A DNA stretch of 27,460 bases. It comes from SZUA-186 sp039714155 (lineage in GTDB: Bacteria; Pseudomonadota; Gammaproteobacteria; UBA9214). The position numbers and the translations under genes are program-made. Below the pieces are notes generated by a model. The model was not told where the DNA came from. It saw only the letters and a program-made list of their open reading frames with translations, and did no database searches. The stretch spans positions 1 through 27,460 of the forward strand of contig JBDLJX010000031.1 in assembly GCA_039714155.1 (NCBI GenBank), read 5' to 3'. Positions 1 through 7,091 of the stretch are shown piece after piece (position 1 is the stretch's first letter; the number at the start of each line of letters is the position of its first letter).

Positions 1-207
1 CCCGCCAAGTAACGACAGCACCAGATAGTGGGCATCCCAGATATACAGCCAGGCGACCTCCAGGTAGCCGGATCTCAGCATATCGAACGCCCGCTGGAAG
101 TTTTCCGGCATGCTGTCAGCCGGCTGCGGCAACCCGGCCGGCGGTTTGTCGATCCAGAACCAGACAATCCAGCCCGTGATAAAGACGATAAAGCTGTTAC
201 GTAACAT
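1..207 (-). CDS. Partial membrane-protein gene, N-terminal end only
   Basis: The first 69 residues of a protein whose remainder lies beyond the left edge. It begins MLRNSFIVFITGWIVWFWID, so residues about 5-20 form a hydrophobic helix that could be a signal anchor or membrane segment. The following part (DSMPENFQRAFDMLRSGYLEVAWLYIWDAHYLVLSLLG) looks partly hydrophobic and helical. I do not recognise the family from this fragment. The ATG at 207-205 has only a weak upstream AGGT. It lies just downstream of the terminator of the lipoprotein gene, so it is probably transcribed separately. The reading frame is open and consistent, but short, and function cannot be inferred. Confidence 0.6.
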   Translation of the reverse strand, partial: MLRNSFIVFITGWIVWFWIDKPPAGLPQPADSMPENFQRAFDMLRSGYLEVAWLYIWDAHYLVLSLLGG

Positions 208-225
208 CGTTTAAACCTGCATGAT

Positions 226-251
226 AAAAAAGCCGGGCATATGCCCGGCTT
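226..251 (-). terminator. Rho-independent terminator of the small lipoprotein gene
   Basis: A perfect palindrome AAGCCGGGCATATGCCCGGC(TT) at 230-251 is followed, on the minus strand, by a run of T (226-231). A GC-rich 11-bp stem directly followed by a T-run is the standard intrinsic terminator layout. It lies about 80 bp after the lipoprotein stop codon and 20 bp before the next minus-strand start, separating the two transcripts. Confidence 0.85.
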
Positions 252-332
252 CCAACGGTCAGAATGTCCTGACCTGATTGCTGTTACTCTTCAGTGCGGA
301 GCTCTTCCGCAGCCTGCCCGGCATGGTCAGTG

Positions 333-530
333 TCAGTCAGTCTTCTCTTCAACGACTTCCTCTACCGCCTCGAGAGCAGCATCGGCAGCCGGCTCGACTA
401 CAACTTCTGCCTCTTCCACAATGACTGCCGTTTCAGGCTCGGCTGCTGTTTCAGTGACAGCATCATCCTTATCGCCACAGCCGGCTATCATCAACGCCAT
501 GCTAATCAACACTATTGCTGTATTTCTCAT
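333..530 (-). CDS. Small acidic lipoprotein
   Basis: A 65-residue protein starting MRNTAIVLISMALMIAGCG. The hydrophobic stretch ends in a lipobox (MIAGC), so Cys18 is the predicted lipidation site of a signal-peptidase II substrate. The mature part is almost entirely Ala, Val and Glu with no aromatic residues, giving a strongly negative, probably extended or helical chain. The ATG at 530 is preferred over a start 18 bases upstream because AAGGAG sits 7 bases before it, while the upstream start would place that ribosome site inside the gene. It ends in an intrinsic terminator, so it is probably a monocistronic gene. It resembles the many short envelope lipoproteins of gammaproteobacteria; no specific function can be given. 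Confidence 0.75.
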   Translation of the reverse strand: MRNTAIVLISMALMIAGCGDKDDAVTETAAEPETAVIVEEAEVVVEPAADAALEAVEEVVEEKTD

Positions 531-784
531 CTTGTTACTCCTTGACAATGATTAACGAGTGCACAAGCCGATATTCGGCAAGGGCACATCACACCAACCG
601 AATCAGGATTTGAATGTGCCCTGGTCCGGTTATTTCAACAGCCGCTACTTTAACACTGTCGCAGGCCTGATAAATCCCGTTTAAATACAGTAACATACCT
701 GATTCGCGGCCAAATATCAGGCATAAATTGCTAGAATGGCGGGTACGTAACCGGGCCTCACCCGGGTTAAAGGATCATCGATTC
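531..784. promoter_or_regulatory. Divergent intergenic region with hairpin in the DUF4126 leader
   Basis: About 250 bp separate the minus-strand lipoprotein from the plus-strand DUF4126 gene, so both promoters should lie here. On the plus strand TAGAAT (732-737) is a possible -10, without a convincing -35. An imperfect hairpin, AACCGGG-CCTCA-CCCGGGTT (749-768, one bulged base), sits just before the AAAGGA ribosome site of the DUF4126 gene. No operator of a known regulator is recognised. Confidence 0.3.
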
Positions 785-1432
785 ATGGATATCACGCAAA
801 CCATTGCACTGACGATGGGTGTCGCCTGGGCCAGCGGTATCAACCTGTACGCTGCCATTCTCATGCTGGGCTGGATGGGTATGACCGGCAATATCGACCT
901 GCCGCAGGAACTGCAGGTACTGTCTGACCCAATGGTCATGGTGGCGGCCGGCTTTATGTTCTGCGTGGAATTCTTCGCCGACAAGGTTCCCGGTGTTGAT
1001 ACCGGCTGGGATGCCATTCATACCTTCATACGCATTCCCGCCGGCGCCGTACTGGCCGCCGGTGCGGTCGGTGATGTCGGTACCGGCGCACAACTGGCTG
1101 CTGGCCTGGTCGGCGGCACCCTGGCCACCGGCAGTCATATCACCAAGGCCGGTACCAGGGTATTGATCAACACCTCACCGGAACCGGTCACCAACTGGTT
1201 TGCTTCCGTTGCTGAAGATGTCGCCGTCATCCTCGGATTGTGGACCGCGCTTTACCACCCGGTTTTGTTCCTCGTGCTGCTTGGACTGTTTATCCTGCTG
1301 ATGATCTGGCTGTTACCCAGGGTCTGGGTCGGCGTGAAAAAGGTCTTTGCCTGGCTTGGACGTCTGTCAGGCAATAACAAACAGGAAGACAAAGCCGATC
1401 AATCGGTTGCAGAAAACAAGGTACAGGAATGA
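785..1432 (+). CDS. DUF4126-family membrane protein
   Basis: A 215-residue hydrophobic protein. Four or five membrane segments can be seen: near residues 5-30, 50-65, 85-120 (very rich in Gly and Ala), and 170-190 at the C-terminal end, followed by a charged tail ending KADQSVAENKVQE. The central pattern (DKVPGVDTGWDAIHTFIR, then a Gly/Ala-rich helix and TGSHITKAGTR) matches what I know of the DUF4126 family, whose function is unknown. The ATG at 785 is preferred to upstream starts because the family begins directly with the first membrane helix. Its stop overlaps the start of the next gene by four bases (ATGA), so it is translationally coupled to a TlpA-like thioredoxin. Confidence 0.8.
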   Translation: MDITQTIALTMGVAWASGINLYAAILMLGWMGMTGNIDLPQELQVLSDPMVMVAAGFMFCVEFFADKVPGVDTGWDAIHTFIRIPAGAVLAAGAVGDVGTGAQLAAGLVGGTLATGSHITKAGTRVLINTSPEPVTNWFASVAEDVAVILGLWTALYHPVLFLVLLGLFILLMIWLLPRVWVGVKKVFAWLGRLSGNNKQEDKADQSVAENKVQE

Positions 1433-1974
1433 AACTGAAGGATATGGTGATATTGCTGGCTATCATTGTCCTGTTCGGCACACTTGGCTGGCTATGGCTG
1501 GCGCCGGCCGGCCTCAAGGCCAGCCCGGATATCACCCTGCTATCCATTAATGGCAAGGCTGTTAATCTCGCCGAACTGCGTGGCAAGCCAGTACTGGTGA
1601 CTTTCTGGGCCACCACCTGTCCGGGTTGTATGAAGGAATTGCCTCGCCTCGTCGAACTCCACGACGAGCTGTCACCGCAGGGCCTGGAAATCATCGGCAT
1701 CGCCATGTCATATGACCCGCCCAATCAGGTGCTGGCCATGCGCAAGGCGCGCAACATTCCCTATACCATCGCGCTTGATATACATAGTGACGCTGCCCGA
1801 GCCTTTGGTAATGTCAGCTTGACCCCCACATCATTCCTGATCGCACCGGACGGCAGAATTGTTTTCCAGAAAATCGGTGAAATGGACATGGAATCCGTCC
1901 GCCACCAGATCATCGAAATGCTCAACACCGGCAAGCAGGTCACGCACCAGTCAGTCCACGGCAATGTCAGTTAA
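1429..1974 (+). CDS. TlpA-like membrane-anchored thiol-disulfide oxidoreductase
   Basis: A 181-residue thioredoxin-fold protein of the TlpA/ResA/AhpC-TSA class. Residues 6-26 form an N-terminal membrane anchor that would place the domain in the periplasm. The active site is WATTCPGCMKE with the CxxC pair at Cys64 and Cys67, and the cis-proline loop is LTPTSF (Pro133). Family members reduce disulfides in periplasmic targets such as apocytochromes or in metallochaperones; the substrate here is unknown. The start codon overlaps the stop of the DUF4126 gene (ATGA), suggesting one transcript. The C-terminal tail after the fold (KQVTHQSVHGNVS) is short and polar. The gene ends two bases before a 137-bp intergenic repeat. 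Confidence 0.9.
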   Translation: MKLKDMVILLAIIVLFGTLGWLWLAPAGLKASPDITLLSINGKAVNLAELRGKPVLVTFWATTCPGCMKELPRLVELHDELSPQGLEIIGIAMSYDPPNQVLAMRKARNIPYTIALDIHSDAARAFGNVSLTPTSFLIAPDGRIVFQKIGEMDMESVRHQIIEMLNTGKQVTHQSVHGNVS

Positions 1975-1975
1975 T

Positions 1976-2112
1976 ACTGGTTCAACCTGGTAAAGACAGA
2001 TATTATTGCCACGAAATCCACGGAAAAACACGGAAGAATAAATACATTGAAAGACATTTTTCCGTGTCCTTCCGTGGGTTCCGTGGCCATTTAATAATGA
2101 ACTGGCACACAG
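1976..2112 (-). repeat. 137-bp CCACGGAA hairpin element, copy 1 (inverted relative to the other two)
   Basis: Reads in reverse complement as the same element found at 6404-6540 and 18239-18376. Shared parts are the outer left edge (GTGCCAGTT..TTATTAAATGGCCACG), an internal arm of CCACGGAA and CACGGAA units, the complementary arm, and the right edge (CAATAATATCTGTCTTT, CAGGTTGAA). The two arms can pair into a hairpin. It has no coding capacity and starts just after the TlpA-like stop codon. Confidence 0.85.
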
Positions 2113-2190
2113 TTTGATTTGGTTCTGTATCCAGAATTATCACATTGATAGAGCACTGGTTGCCTGACACCGACAACAGACTATAACCAC

Positions 2191-2613
2191 ATGCTATGGT
2201 TTAAAGCACTGCACATCATATTCATGGTGACCTGGTTCGCCGGCCTGTTTTATCTGCCACGCCTGTTTGTCTATCACGCCGACTGCAAGGATGAGACCGG
2301 TCACCAGCGTTTCCTGATTATGGAACGCAAGCTGTTCGCCATCATGACCATCGGCGCCGTACTGACGGCGATTTTCGGCTTCTGGATGCTCGGCGCCTAC
2401 GCCTGGGACGCCTATTCACAAACTGGCTGGCTGCCGGTAAAGCTGGTACTGGTTGCCCTGCTGGTGACCTACCACGTTGCCTGCCTGAAGGTCATGCGCG
2501 ATTTCCGCAACGGCACCAACCGGCACAGCCATGTCTATTACCGCTGGTTCAACGAAGCCCCGGCCCTGCTGCTGATTGCGATTGTCCTGCTGGCCGTTGC
2601 AAAACCCTTCTGA
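2191..2613 (+). CDS. hemJ: Protoporphyrinogen IX oxidase HemJ
   Basis: A 140-residue integral membrane protein with four hydrophobic segments. It matches the HemJ (formerly UPF0093) family, which oxidises protoporphyrinogen IX to protoporphyrin IX in the penultimate step of haem synthesis. Typical features are the opening KALHIIFMVTWFAGLFYLPRLFVYH with His8 and His29, the GWLPVKL segment with Lys84, and the closing FNEAPALLLIAIVLLAV. Conserved His and Lys residues of the family are thought to bind haem and support activity. Length is usual for the family. The start is the ATG that opens the conserved N-terminus. It stands alone with a 76-bp gap before yggX. Presence of HemJ instead of HemG or HemY is common in alphaproteobacteria and in some gammaproteobacteria. 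Confidence 0.92.
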   Translation: MLWFKALHIIFMVTWFAGLFYLPRLFVYHADCKDETGHQRFLIMERKLFAIMTIGAVLTAIFGFWMLGAYAWDAYSQTGWLPVKLVLVALLVTYHVACLKVMRDFRNGTNRHSHVYYRWFNEAPALLLIAIVLLAVAKPF

Positions 2614-2648
2614 TCATCCGGATAGAACCATTGCACCGGATTTCGGGT

Positions 2649-2654
2649 TATAAT
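2649..2654 (+). promoter_or_regulatory. Possible -10 box before yggX
   Basis: A perfect TATAAT 36 bases before the yggX start. There is no good -35 at the normal distance (TTGCAC at 2631-2636 is only 12 bases away), so this is a weak prediction. Confidence 0.3.
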
Positions 2655-2689
2655 TATTTGTACAGGTATTTAACAAGAGACCGAACACC

Positions 2690-2974
2690 ATGACCCGTAT
2701 TGTCAATTGTATTGTGCTCAACCGCGAGGCCGAGGGACTGGATGCGCCGCCGCACCCGGGTTCCCTGGGTGAGCGTATCTACGAGAATGTTTCCAGGGAA
2801 GGCTGGCAGCAATGGCTGGAACGCCTGACCATGATCATTAACGAGAACGGCCTGAATACCGCCGACGTAAGCAGTATCGAGGTCATCGAAAAACACATGA
2901 TTGGCTTCCTGTTCAAGGAAGGCGATATGGGTCAAACCCCGGAAGGGTTCCAGCCACCGGGAGCGAAGAAATAA
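2690..2974 (+). CDS. yggX: YggX, Fe(2+)-trafficking / oxidative damage protection protein
   Basis: A 94-residue cytoplasmic protein that matches YggX over its full length. It opens MTRIVNCIVLNREAEGLD, with the conserved Cys7, then PPHPGSLGERIYENVSREGWQQW, the ITMIINE-like helix (LTMIINENGLN), and closes with the FLF/EG(D)M region and PEGFQPP. YggX protects Fe-S enzymes from superoxide and is believed to handle labile iron. Length is close to the usual 90. In Escherichia coli it is controlled by SoxRS; no such site is evident here, although a TATAAT is present upstream. A 218-bp inverted-repeat element follows within ten bases of the stop codon. Confidence 0.95.
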   Translation: MTRIVNCIVLNREAEGLDAPPHPGSLGERIYENVSREGWQQWLERLTMIINENGLNTADVSSIEVIEKHMIGFLFKEGDMGQTPEGFQPPGAKK

Positions 2975-2983
2975 CAAGAATAC

Positions 2984-3201
2984 TTGCCACGGAAGCACAC
3001 GGAAATACACGGAAAAAAGAATTCACCGCAAAGACGCAAAGGGCACAAAGAAAATCACAAGAAAATTCAAAGGAAAGAATTGATATTTCTGGAATGCGGA
3101 GATCGCTACCGCAATTTCACGTGTTTTATTTTTCCGTGTTCTTCCGTGGATTCCGTGGCCATTATTTCTTGTTCTTTTCTTTCCGTGTGCTTCCGTGGCA
3201 A
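2984..3201. repeat. 218-bp element with perfect 22-bp terminal inverted repeats
   Basis: The ends, 2984-3005 (TTGCCACGGAAGCACACGG..) and 3180-3201, are exact reverse complements over 22 bases. Inside are further CACGGAA / TTCCGTG units, a tract of the form CACCGCAAAGACGCAAAG (about 3023-3040), and TTCCGTGTTCTTCCGTGG (about 3134-3151). No protein is plausibly encoded. It sits between the convergent yggX and ATP-grasp genes. The architecture is that of a non-autonomous mobile element or a nested pair of CCACGGAA repeats; no clear target duplication is visible. Confidence 0.8.
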
Positions 3202-3210
3202 TAAATCTGT

Positions 3211-4473
3211 TCACACCCCACGCTCATCCCGCAACGCCATCACCGGCGCCGTAACAATCTTCAGCTCTGCATGTGCTGCACGCAGTGCCGCCTCGGCCTG
3301 TTCCGGTGACGGTGCATGGGCAAATATGAAGCCGAGATAACTGGCACCTTCCGGCAACGGTACCAGTTCATAGCCGTCGCGCAGACTGATCATCACGTCC
3401 TCGATATACGGAATCGCCCGCGCCTGCGGAATACCCTCGACACGGCGCAGCGCACCGGCTTCCGGAATCGGAATCATCAGCACACCGGCGCCACCGGCCT
3501 GTTGTGCTACCGGTAATGGCTTGCCCACTGCATGTGAAATCACGAGGTCTTCAAGGCCCTGACCCGTACCGAACTGCAACAACCGCGCACAATCGCCGCC
3601 AATGGTGCGTGACGCCACTTCCATAATGACGCCATCACCAGCACTGATCCGCACCTCGGCATGCACCGGTCCTTCCCGCAAACCCAGTGCAACACAGGCC
3701 TGTTGCACCCGATTAATGACCTGCGCACGAATGTCGGTCGGATGGCGCGACGGCGTGATGTAATAGCTCTCCTCGAAATACGGGCCATCAAGCGGGTCCG
3801 GCTTGTCGAAAATCGCCAGCACCTGCAGCTGCCCGTCATGCAGCAGGCCTTCCAGGGCAACCTCCTCACCGGGCACAAAGGTCTCGACCAGCAGTTGCGA
3901 AGTGAGTTCCGATGCACGCGCATATTCCGTCGCCAGAATCCTTTCGACGCGCCGAACTGCATCACCAAGTTCAGCACGGTTATCCGCGCGGATGACGCCA
4001 CGGCTGCCGGATAGCGACAGCGGTTTTACCACGCAGGGGAATTCAATGGCTGCCAGTTGCGTATCGAGAGCATCACTCAGGCGGAGCAATCGGAACGCTG
4101 GCACCGGCACACCGGCATCGACCAGTGCCTGTCGGGAGAAATCCTTGCGCCGCGAGAACAAGGCCGCCCTGGGCGGGTTGTGTGGCAACTCCAGCGCCTC
4201 GGCAACCCGGCTACCGAGTTCCACCACTGCGTCATCGGTTGCCACCACACCGGCAAATGGCTGCCTGGCATTGGCATCGAGCAACTGCGACAAAGCGGCC
4301 GGATCCTCGAGGTTGAGCTGCAGGCCGGCGGCGATCTCACTAACCAGTGAAAACCTGCCTTCCGAGGCAATCAGCACATCGATATCACGACGCCGCGCGG
4401 CTGCCAGATAGGCAGCCGTACGGTAACTGTTCGGTGGGGTAATCAGCAGGAGGCGGGGGTTCACCTCATGCAA
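3211..4473 (-). CDS. ATP-grasp family enzyme, substrate unknown
   Basis: About 420 residues with the layout of carboxylate-amine ligases: an N-terminal alpha/beta domain (LLLITPPNSYRTAAYLAAARRR), an ATP-grasp core with the nucleotide-binding lysine in CVVKPLSLSGSRGV (Lys about 150) and flexible loop SGSRG, and the metal-binding strand GVIMEVASRTIGGD (Glu about 285). The usual E-x-N of that strand reads E-V-A-S, so the second metal ligand may differ. Members join a carboxylate to an amine using ATP; the substrate cannot be read off. Start is uncertain: TTG at 4473 has TGAGG eight bases upstream and fits the fold, but GTG at 4464 or GTG at 4536 (which would overlap the Fe-S carrier gene by 53 bases) are possible. 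It directly follows the A-type carrier gene and is probably co-transcribed. Confidence 0.85.
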   Translation of the reverse strand: MHEVNPRLLLITPPNSYRTAAYLAAARRRDIDVLIASEGRFSLVSEIAAGLQLNLEDPAALSQLLDANARQPFAGVVATDDAVVELGSRVAEALELPHNPPRAALFSRRKDFSRQALVDAGVPVPAFRLLRLSDALDTQLAAIEFPCVVKPLSLSGSRGVIRADNRAELGDAVRRVERILATEYARASELTSQLLVETFVPGEEVALEGLLHDGQLQVLAIFDKPDPLDGPYFEESYYITPSRHPTDIRAQVINRVQQACVALGLREGPVHAEVRISAGDGVIMEVASRTIGGDCARLLQFGTGQGLEDLVISHAVGKPLPVAQQAGGAGVLMIPIPEAGALRRVEGIPQARAIPYIEDVMISLRDGYELVPLPEGASYLGFIFAHAPSPEQAEAALRAAHAELKIVTAPVMALRDERGV

Positions 4474-4483
4474 GGGGGCTGCC

Positions 4484-4867
4484 TCAGGCACAACCTCCGC
4501 CGGCTGCACCACAGGCGCCACAGGTGCCGGAACCACCGGTCATGGAAAAGGCATTATTGAATACAAAGCTGGCGCCGGTCGGGCGTTCAACGTAATCGAT
4601 CTCGACACCACGCAGGAAATTCAGGGCAACCGCATCGACATAGATTTCAAAGTCGTTTTCCTTGCGGACGTGATCGTATTCCGTACGGCTGTCCGTGAAT
4701 GTCATGCCATAACCCATACCGCCACACCCGCCACCGGAGACAAATACGCGGATCGCCTGCAGGTCATCATCCTCAACCTGGGTAAACAGCTCGGCCATCT
4801 TTTCATAGGCCGCCGGTGTCAGGTTCAGGTCGGATTCCATTAATGCCAGTTCTGCTGCTTGTGCCAT
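4484..4867 (-). CDS. A-type iron-sulfur carrier (IscA/ErpA/HesB family)
   Basis: A 127-residue protein of the A-type carrier family, which accepts Fe-S clusters from the scaffold and passes them to apo-enzymes. The first ligand motif, VFVSGGGCGGMGYGM, has Cys48 where ErpA and IscA have GGGCSGFQYGF. The C-terminal pair, usually CGCG, is here GSGTCGACG (Cys116 and Cys119), that is CxxC instead of CxC, followed by a glycine-rich end with an extra Cys126. The ATG at 4867 has GAGG seven bases upstream. The ATP-grasp gene follows at once, possibly overlapping. The fold assignment is secure; whether it is the ErpA orthologue or a specialised paralogue is not, because of the altered ligand spacing and its neighbour. 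Confidence 0.88.
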   Translation of the reverse strand: MAQAAELALMESDLNLTPAAYEKMAELFTQVEDDDLQAIRVFVSGGGCGGMGYGMTFTDSRTEYDHVRKENDFEIYVDAVALNFLRGVEIDYVERPTGASFVFNNAFSMTGGSGTCGACGAAGGGCA

Positions 4868-5077
4868 GCGTAACCTCGATAGATTCGTTTAATTCAGATC
4901 GCTATATGAATAAATATAAACGCTGTTCGAGACAGATTCCACCCTCCTGTGGTTATAGCTGCGAACAAGCTGCGTTTAGCAGATGCATATCAGGGATTTT
5001 TCCATATTATTGATTTAATTATACTTTAACCCCTATTGCTGGGAAATGCCCATACCTTGCAATGCGCTAATGCTATT

Positions 5078-5120
5078 GTTAATGATAATGATTTGCATTT
5101 AGTTTTCTGTTGAGTAGAAT
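5078..5120 (+). promoter_or_regulatory. Fur box overlapping the promoter of the OprP-like porin
   Basis: GTTAATGATAATGATTTGC at 5078-5096 matches the 19-bp Fur consensus GATAATGATAATCATTATC at 15 positions (my count). It overlaps a -35 TTGCAT (5093-5098), which is 16 bases from a -10 TAGAAT (5115-5120). The porin start follows 41 bases later with AGGAGA in front. Repression of this promoter by Fe-loaded Fur is the natural reading. Confidence 0.8.
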
Positions 5121-5161
5121 ATCAGCCTTTCTTAATGCTCTTTGATACAGGAGATTGGATC

Positions 5162-6388
5162 ATGAAACCCTTCCAGCTTACCACCACCTGCGGCGCTGCC
5201 CTGCTTATAACCAGCCTCGGGGTGACCGCAGCAACACCCAACAAGATGCCGAGCATGGAGGAGATGTGGCAAATCATTCAGCAACAGCAGGCCGAGATCG
5301 AGGCAATGAAGTCGCAACAGCAATCGACCAGCAAACAGGTTGCCGATGCCGACGAAAAGGCTGAGGCCGCAATCGAAGCCATCGAAGAAGCCGGAACGAC
5401 CACGGCCAGTGCCGGCAGTTGGGCGGACAAGACCCACATCGGTGGATATGGTGAAATGCACTACAACAACCTCGACAGCAAGGAAGAGATCGACTTTCAC
5501 CGCTTCGTGCTCTACTTCGGTCATGAATTCACCGACAATATCCGCTTTTTCTCGGAGCTGGAACTGGAACATGCCCTCTCCGGTGACGGCAAGAATGGCG
5601 AGATCGAACTGGAACAGGCCTACGTCGAATTCGACCTGAACGACCGGCACAGCGCCAAGACCGGCCTCTTCCTGTTACCGGTCGGTATCCTGAACGAGAC
5701 CCACGAGCCGCCGACATTCTACGGCGTGGAGCGCAACCCGGTCGAAAAGAACATCATTCCCACGACCTGGTGGGCCGGCGGTGCCGAACTGACCGGCGAA
5801 GTCGCGCCGGGCTGGAGCTACAATTTCGGTATCCACGAAGGTCTGAACACCTCGGCAGGCAATAATTATGCGGTCCGCAAGGGGCGCCAGAAGACCAGTC
5901 AAGCCAATGCGGATCACCTTGCAGCAACCGGCCGTATCAAGTGGACCGGCATGCCGGGTGTCGAGCTGGCAAGCACCGTCCAGTACCAGAGCGACATCAC
6001 GCAGGGCACGGATTCCAGTACCGATGACGCCTGGCTGTTCGAGGCCCATGCCGATATCGAGCGCGGCCCCTTCGGACTGCGTGCCCTGTACGGCAGGTGG
6101 GATCTGAACGGCAGCGGTCCGCGATCAGTTGGTGCTGATGAGCAGGAAGGCTTCTACATCGAACCTTCCTACAAGCTGACCGATGCAGTTGGCATCTTCG
6201 CCCGCTACAACCAGTGGGACAACCGCGCCGGCAACAACTCCGATACCGAGAAAAAGCAATATGATGTTGGTGTAAACTACTGGCCGCATCCTGATGTTGT
6301 ACTGAAGGCTGACATCCAGAGGCAGGACAACGATGGTGACCAGAAGAACGACAATGGCTTCAACCTGGGTGTTGGTTTCCAGTTCTAG
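5162..6388 (+). CDS. OprP/OprO-like outer-membrane porin with N-terminal coiled coil
   Basis: A 408-residue precursor. Residues 1-24 are a signal peptide (MKPFQLTTTCGAALLITSLG.. ending TAA). Residues about 30-70 are rich in Gln, Glu and Ala (MEEMWQIIQQQQAEIEAMKSQ) and should form a periplasmic coiled coil, as in trimeric porins. From about residue 85 alternating strands begin (HIGGYGEMHYNNLD) and run to the terminal GVGFQF, whose final Phe is the usual Bam-recognition residue. The barrel resembles the phosphate-selective porin O/P family, but its solute need not be phosphate. The ATG at 5162 has AGGAGA at good spacing and starts the signal peptide. A Fur box lies over its promoter, linking it to iron supply. 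A 137-bp repeat separates it from the flavin pair downstream. Confidence 0.85.
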   Translation: MKPFQLTTTCGAALLITSLGVTAATPNKMPSMEEMWQIIQQQQAEIEAMKSQQQSTSKQVADADEKAEAAIEAIEEAGTTTASAGSWADKTHIGGYGEMHYNNLDSKEEIDFHRFVLYFGHEFTDNIRFFSELELEHALSGDGKNGEIELEQAYVEFDLNDRHSAKTGLFLLPVGILNETHEPPTFYGVERNPVEKNIIPTTWWAGGAELTGEVAPGWSYNFGIHEGLNTSAGNNYAVRKGRQKTSQANADHLAATGRIKWTGMPGVELASTVQYQSDITQGTDSSTDDAWLFEAHADIERGPFGLRALYGRWDLNGSGPRSVGADEQEGFYIEPSYKLTDAVGIFARYNQWDNRAGNNSDTEKKQYDVGVNYWPHPDVVLKADIQRQDNDGDQKNDNGFNLGVGFQF

Positions 6389-6403
6389 CCACTAAATTGA
6401 CAA

Positions 6404-6540
6404 GCTGAGTGCCAGTTCTTTATTAAATGGCCACGGAATCCACGGAAAAACACGGAAGAATAAATGCCTTAAAGATATTTTTCCGTGTCCTTTCGTGGAT
6501 TCCGTGGCAATAATATCTGTCTTTTCCAGGTTGAAAAAGT
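6404..6540 (+). repeat. 137-bp CCACGGAA hairpin element, copy 2
   Basis: Same element as at 18239-18376 (same orientation) and 1976-2112 (inverted). It runs from CTGAGTGCCAGTT through GGCCACGGAATCCACGG and its complement TTTCGTGGATTCCGTGGCA to CAGGTTGAAAAAGT. The complementary arms flank an AT-rich centre and can fold into a long hairpin. It begins 15 bases after the porin stop and ends 29 bases before the FMN-binding gene, so it could act on mRNA between the two. Confidence 0.88.
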
Positions 6541-6569
6541 ACCAGGCGAGCACACAGCCGGAATCGAGT

Positions 6570-7091
6570 ATGCTGACCAGAATCCTGCCACTGTTATTAC
6601 TGCTTGCCTGGAACACTGCTGCCGCACGTGGCACCTACCAGGAACCGGTGGATTTTCTTGCCGAAACCTTTGGGTCAGACCCACCGGCGCCCGGCGTCAT
6701 CTGGATGCGTGGCGATGTCAGGGACACCACGACCGATATTCTGGGTCATCGTTATCCGTCCCTGCGGGTGCGTTACTGGGGTGACCGGCAACGCAGCGCC
6801 TGGATACTTGAGGAAATTGGCAAGGACCAGCCCATTACCCTCGGTCTTGTGGTCAACGGTGAGCGGCTCGAACGTATCAAGGTGCTGGTATTCCGGGAAA
6901 GCCGCGGCTGGGAGGTTCGTCACCCGTTTTTTACCGACCAGTTTCAGGGCATTGGCCTGACCGGTGAGCTTGCTCTCGACCACAGTATCGATGGCATTTC
7001 CGGCGCGACACTGTCAGTACGTGCCCTGAAGAAACTGGCACGACTCGCCCTCTACCTGCATACCGTGATTCCTGCCAATGACTCGCCATAA
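6570..7091 (+). CDS. Exported FMN-binding domain protein (covalent flavin carrier)
   Basis: A 173-residue protein with a signal peptide (MLTRILPLLLLLAWNTAAA). The C-terminal part holds DGISGATLSV (residues 141-150), the D-G-x-S-G-A-T flavinylation motif of FMN-binding domains such as NqrC and RnfG, in which the threonine (Thr147) receives FMN from the transferase ApbE. The protein would therefore be a periplasmic one- or two-electron carrier. The ATG at 6570 starts the signal peptide. Its stop overlaps the next gene by 14 bases, so it is coupled to a PepSY-type membrane protein, its likely electron donor or acceptor. No apbE is in the window. It follows a Fur-controlled porin, which points to ferric reduction, although the intervening repeat leaves co-transcription unproven. 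Confidence 0.85.
   Translation: MLTRILPLLLLLAWNTAAARGTYQEPVDFLAETFGSDPPAPGVIWMRGDVRDTTTDILGHRYPSLRVRYWGDRQRSAWILEEIGKDQPITLGLVVNGERLERIKVLVFRESRGWEVRHPFFTDQFQGIGLTGELALDHSIDGISGATLSVRALKKLARLALYLHTVIPANDSP

Noticed and set aside
1976..3201. CACGGAA repeats as a CRISPR array
   Set aside because: Units are inverted, not regularly spaced, with no unique spacers of constant length and no cas genes.
2901..3340. Short plus-strand open frames over the 218-bp element
   Set aside because: They translate repeat DNA and the tail of yggX in another frame; no protein features.
3803..4411. Plus-strand open frames across the ATP-grasp gene
   Set aside because: They are low-complexity, Ser/Arg-rich antisense translations with no ribosome site.
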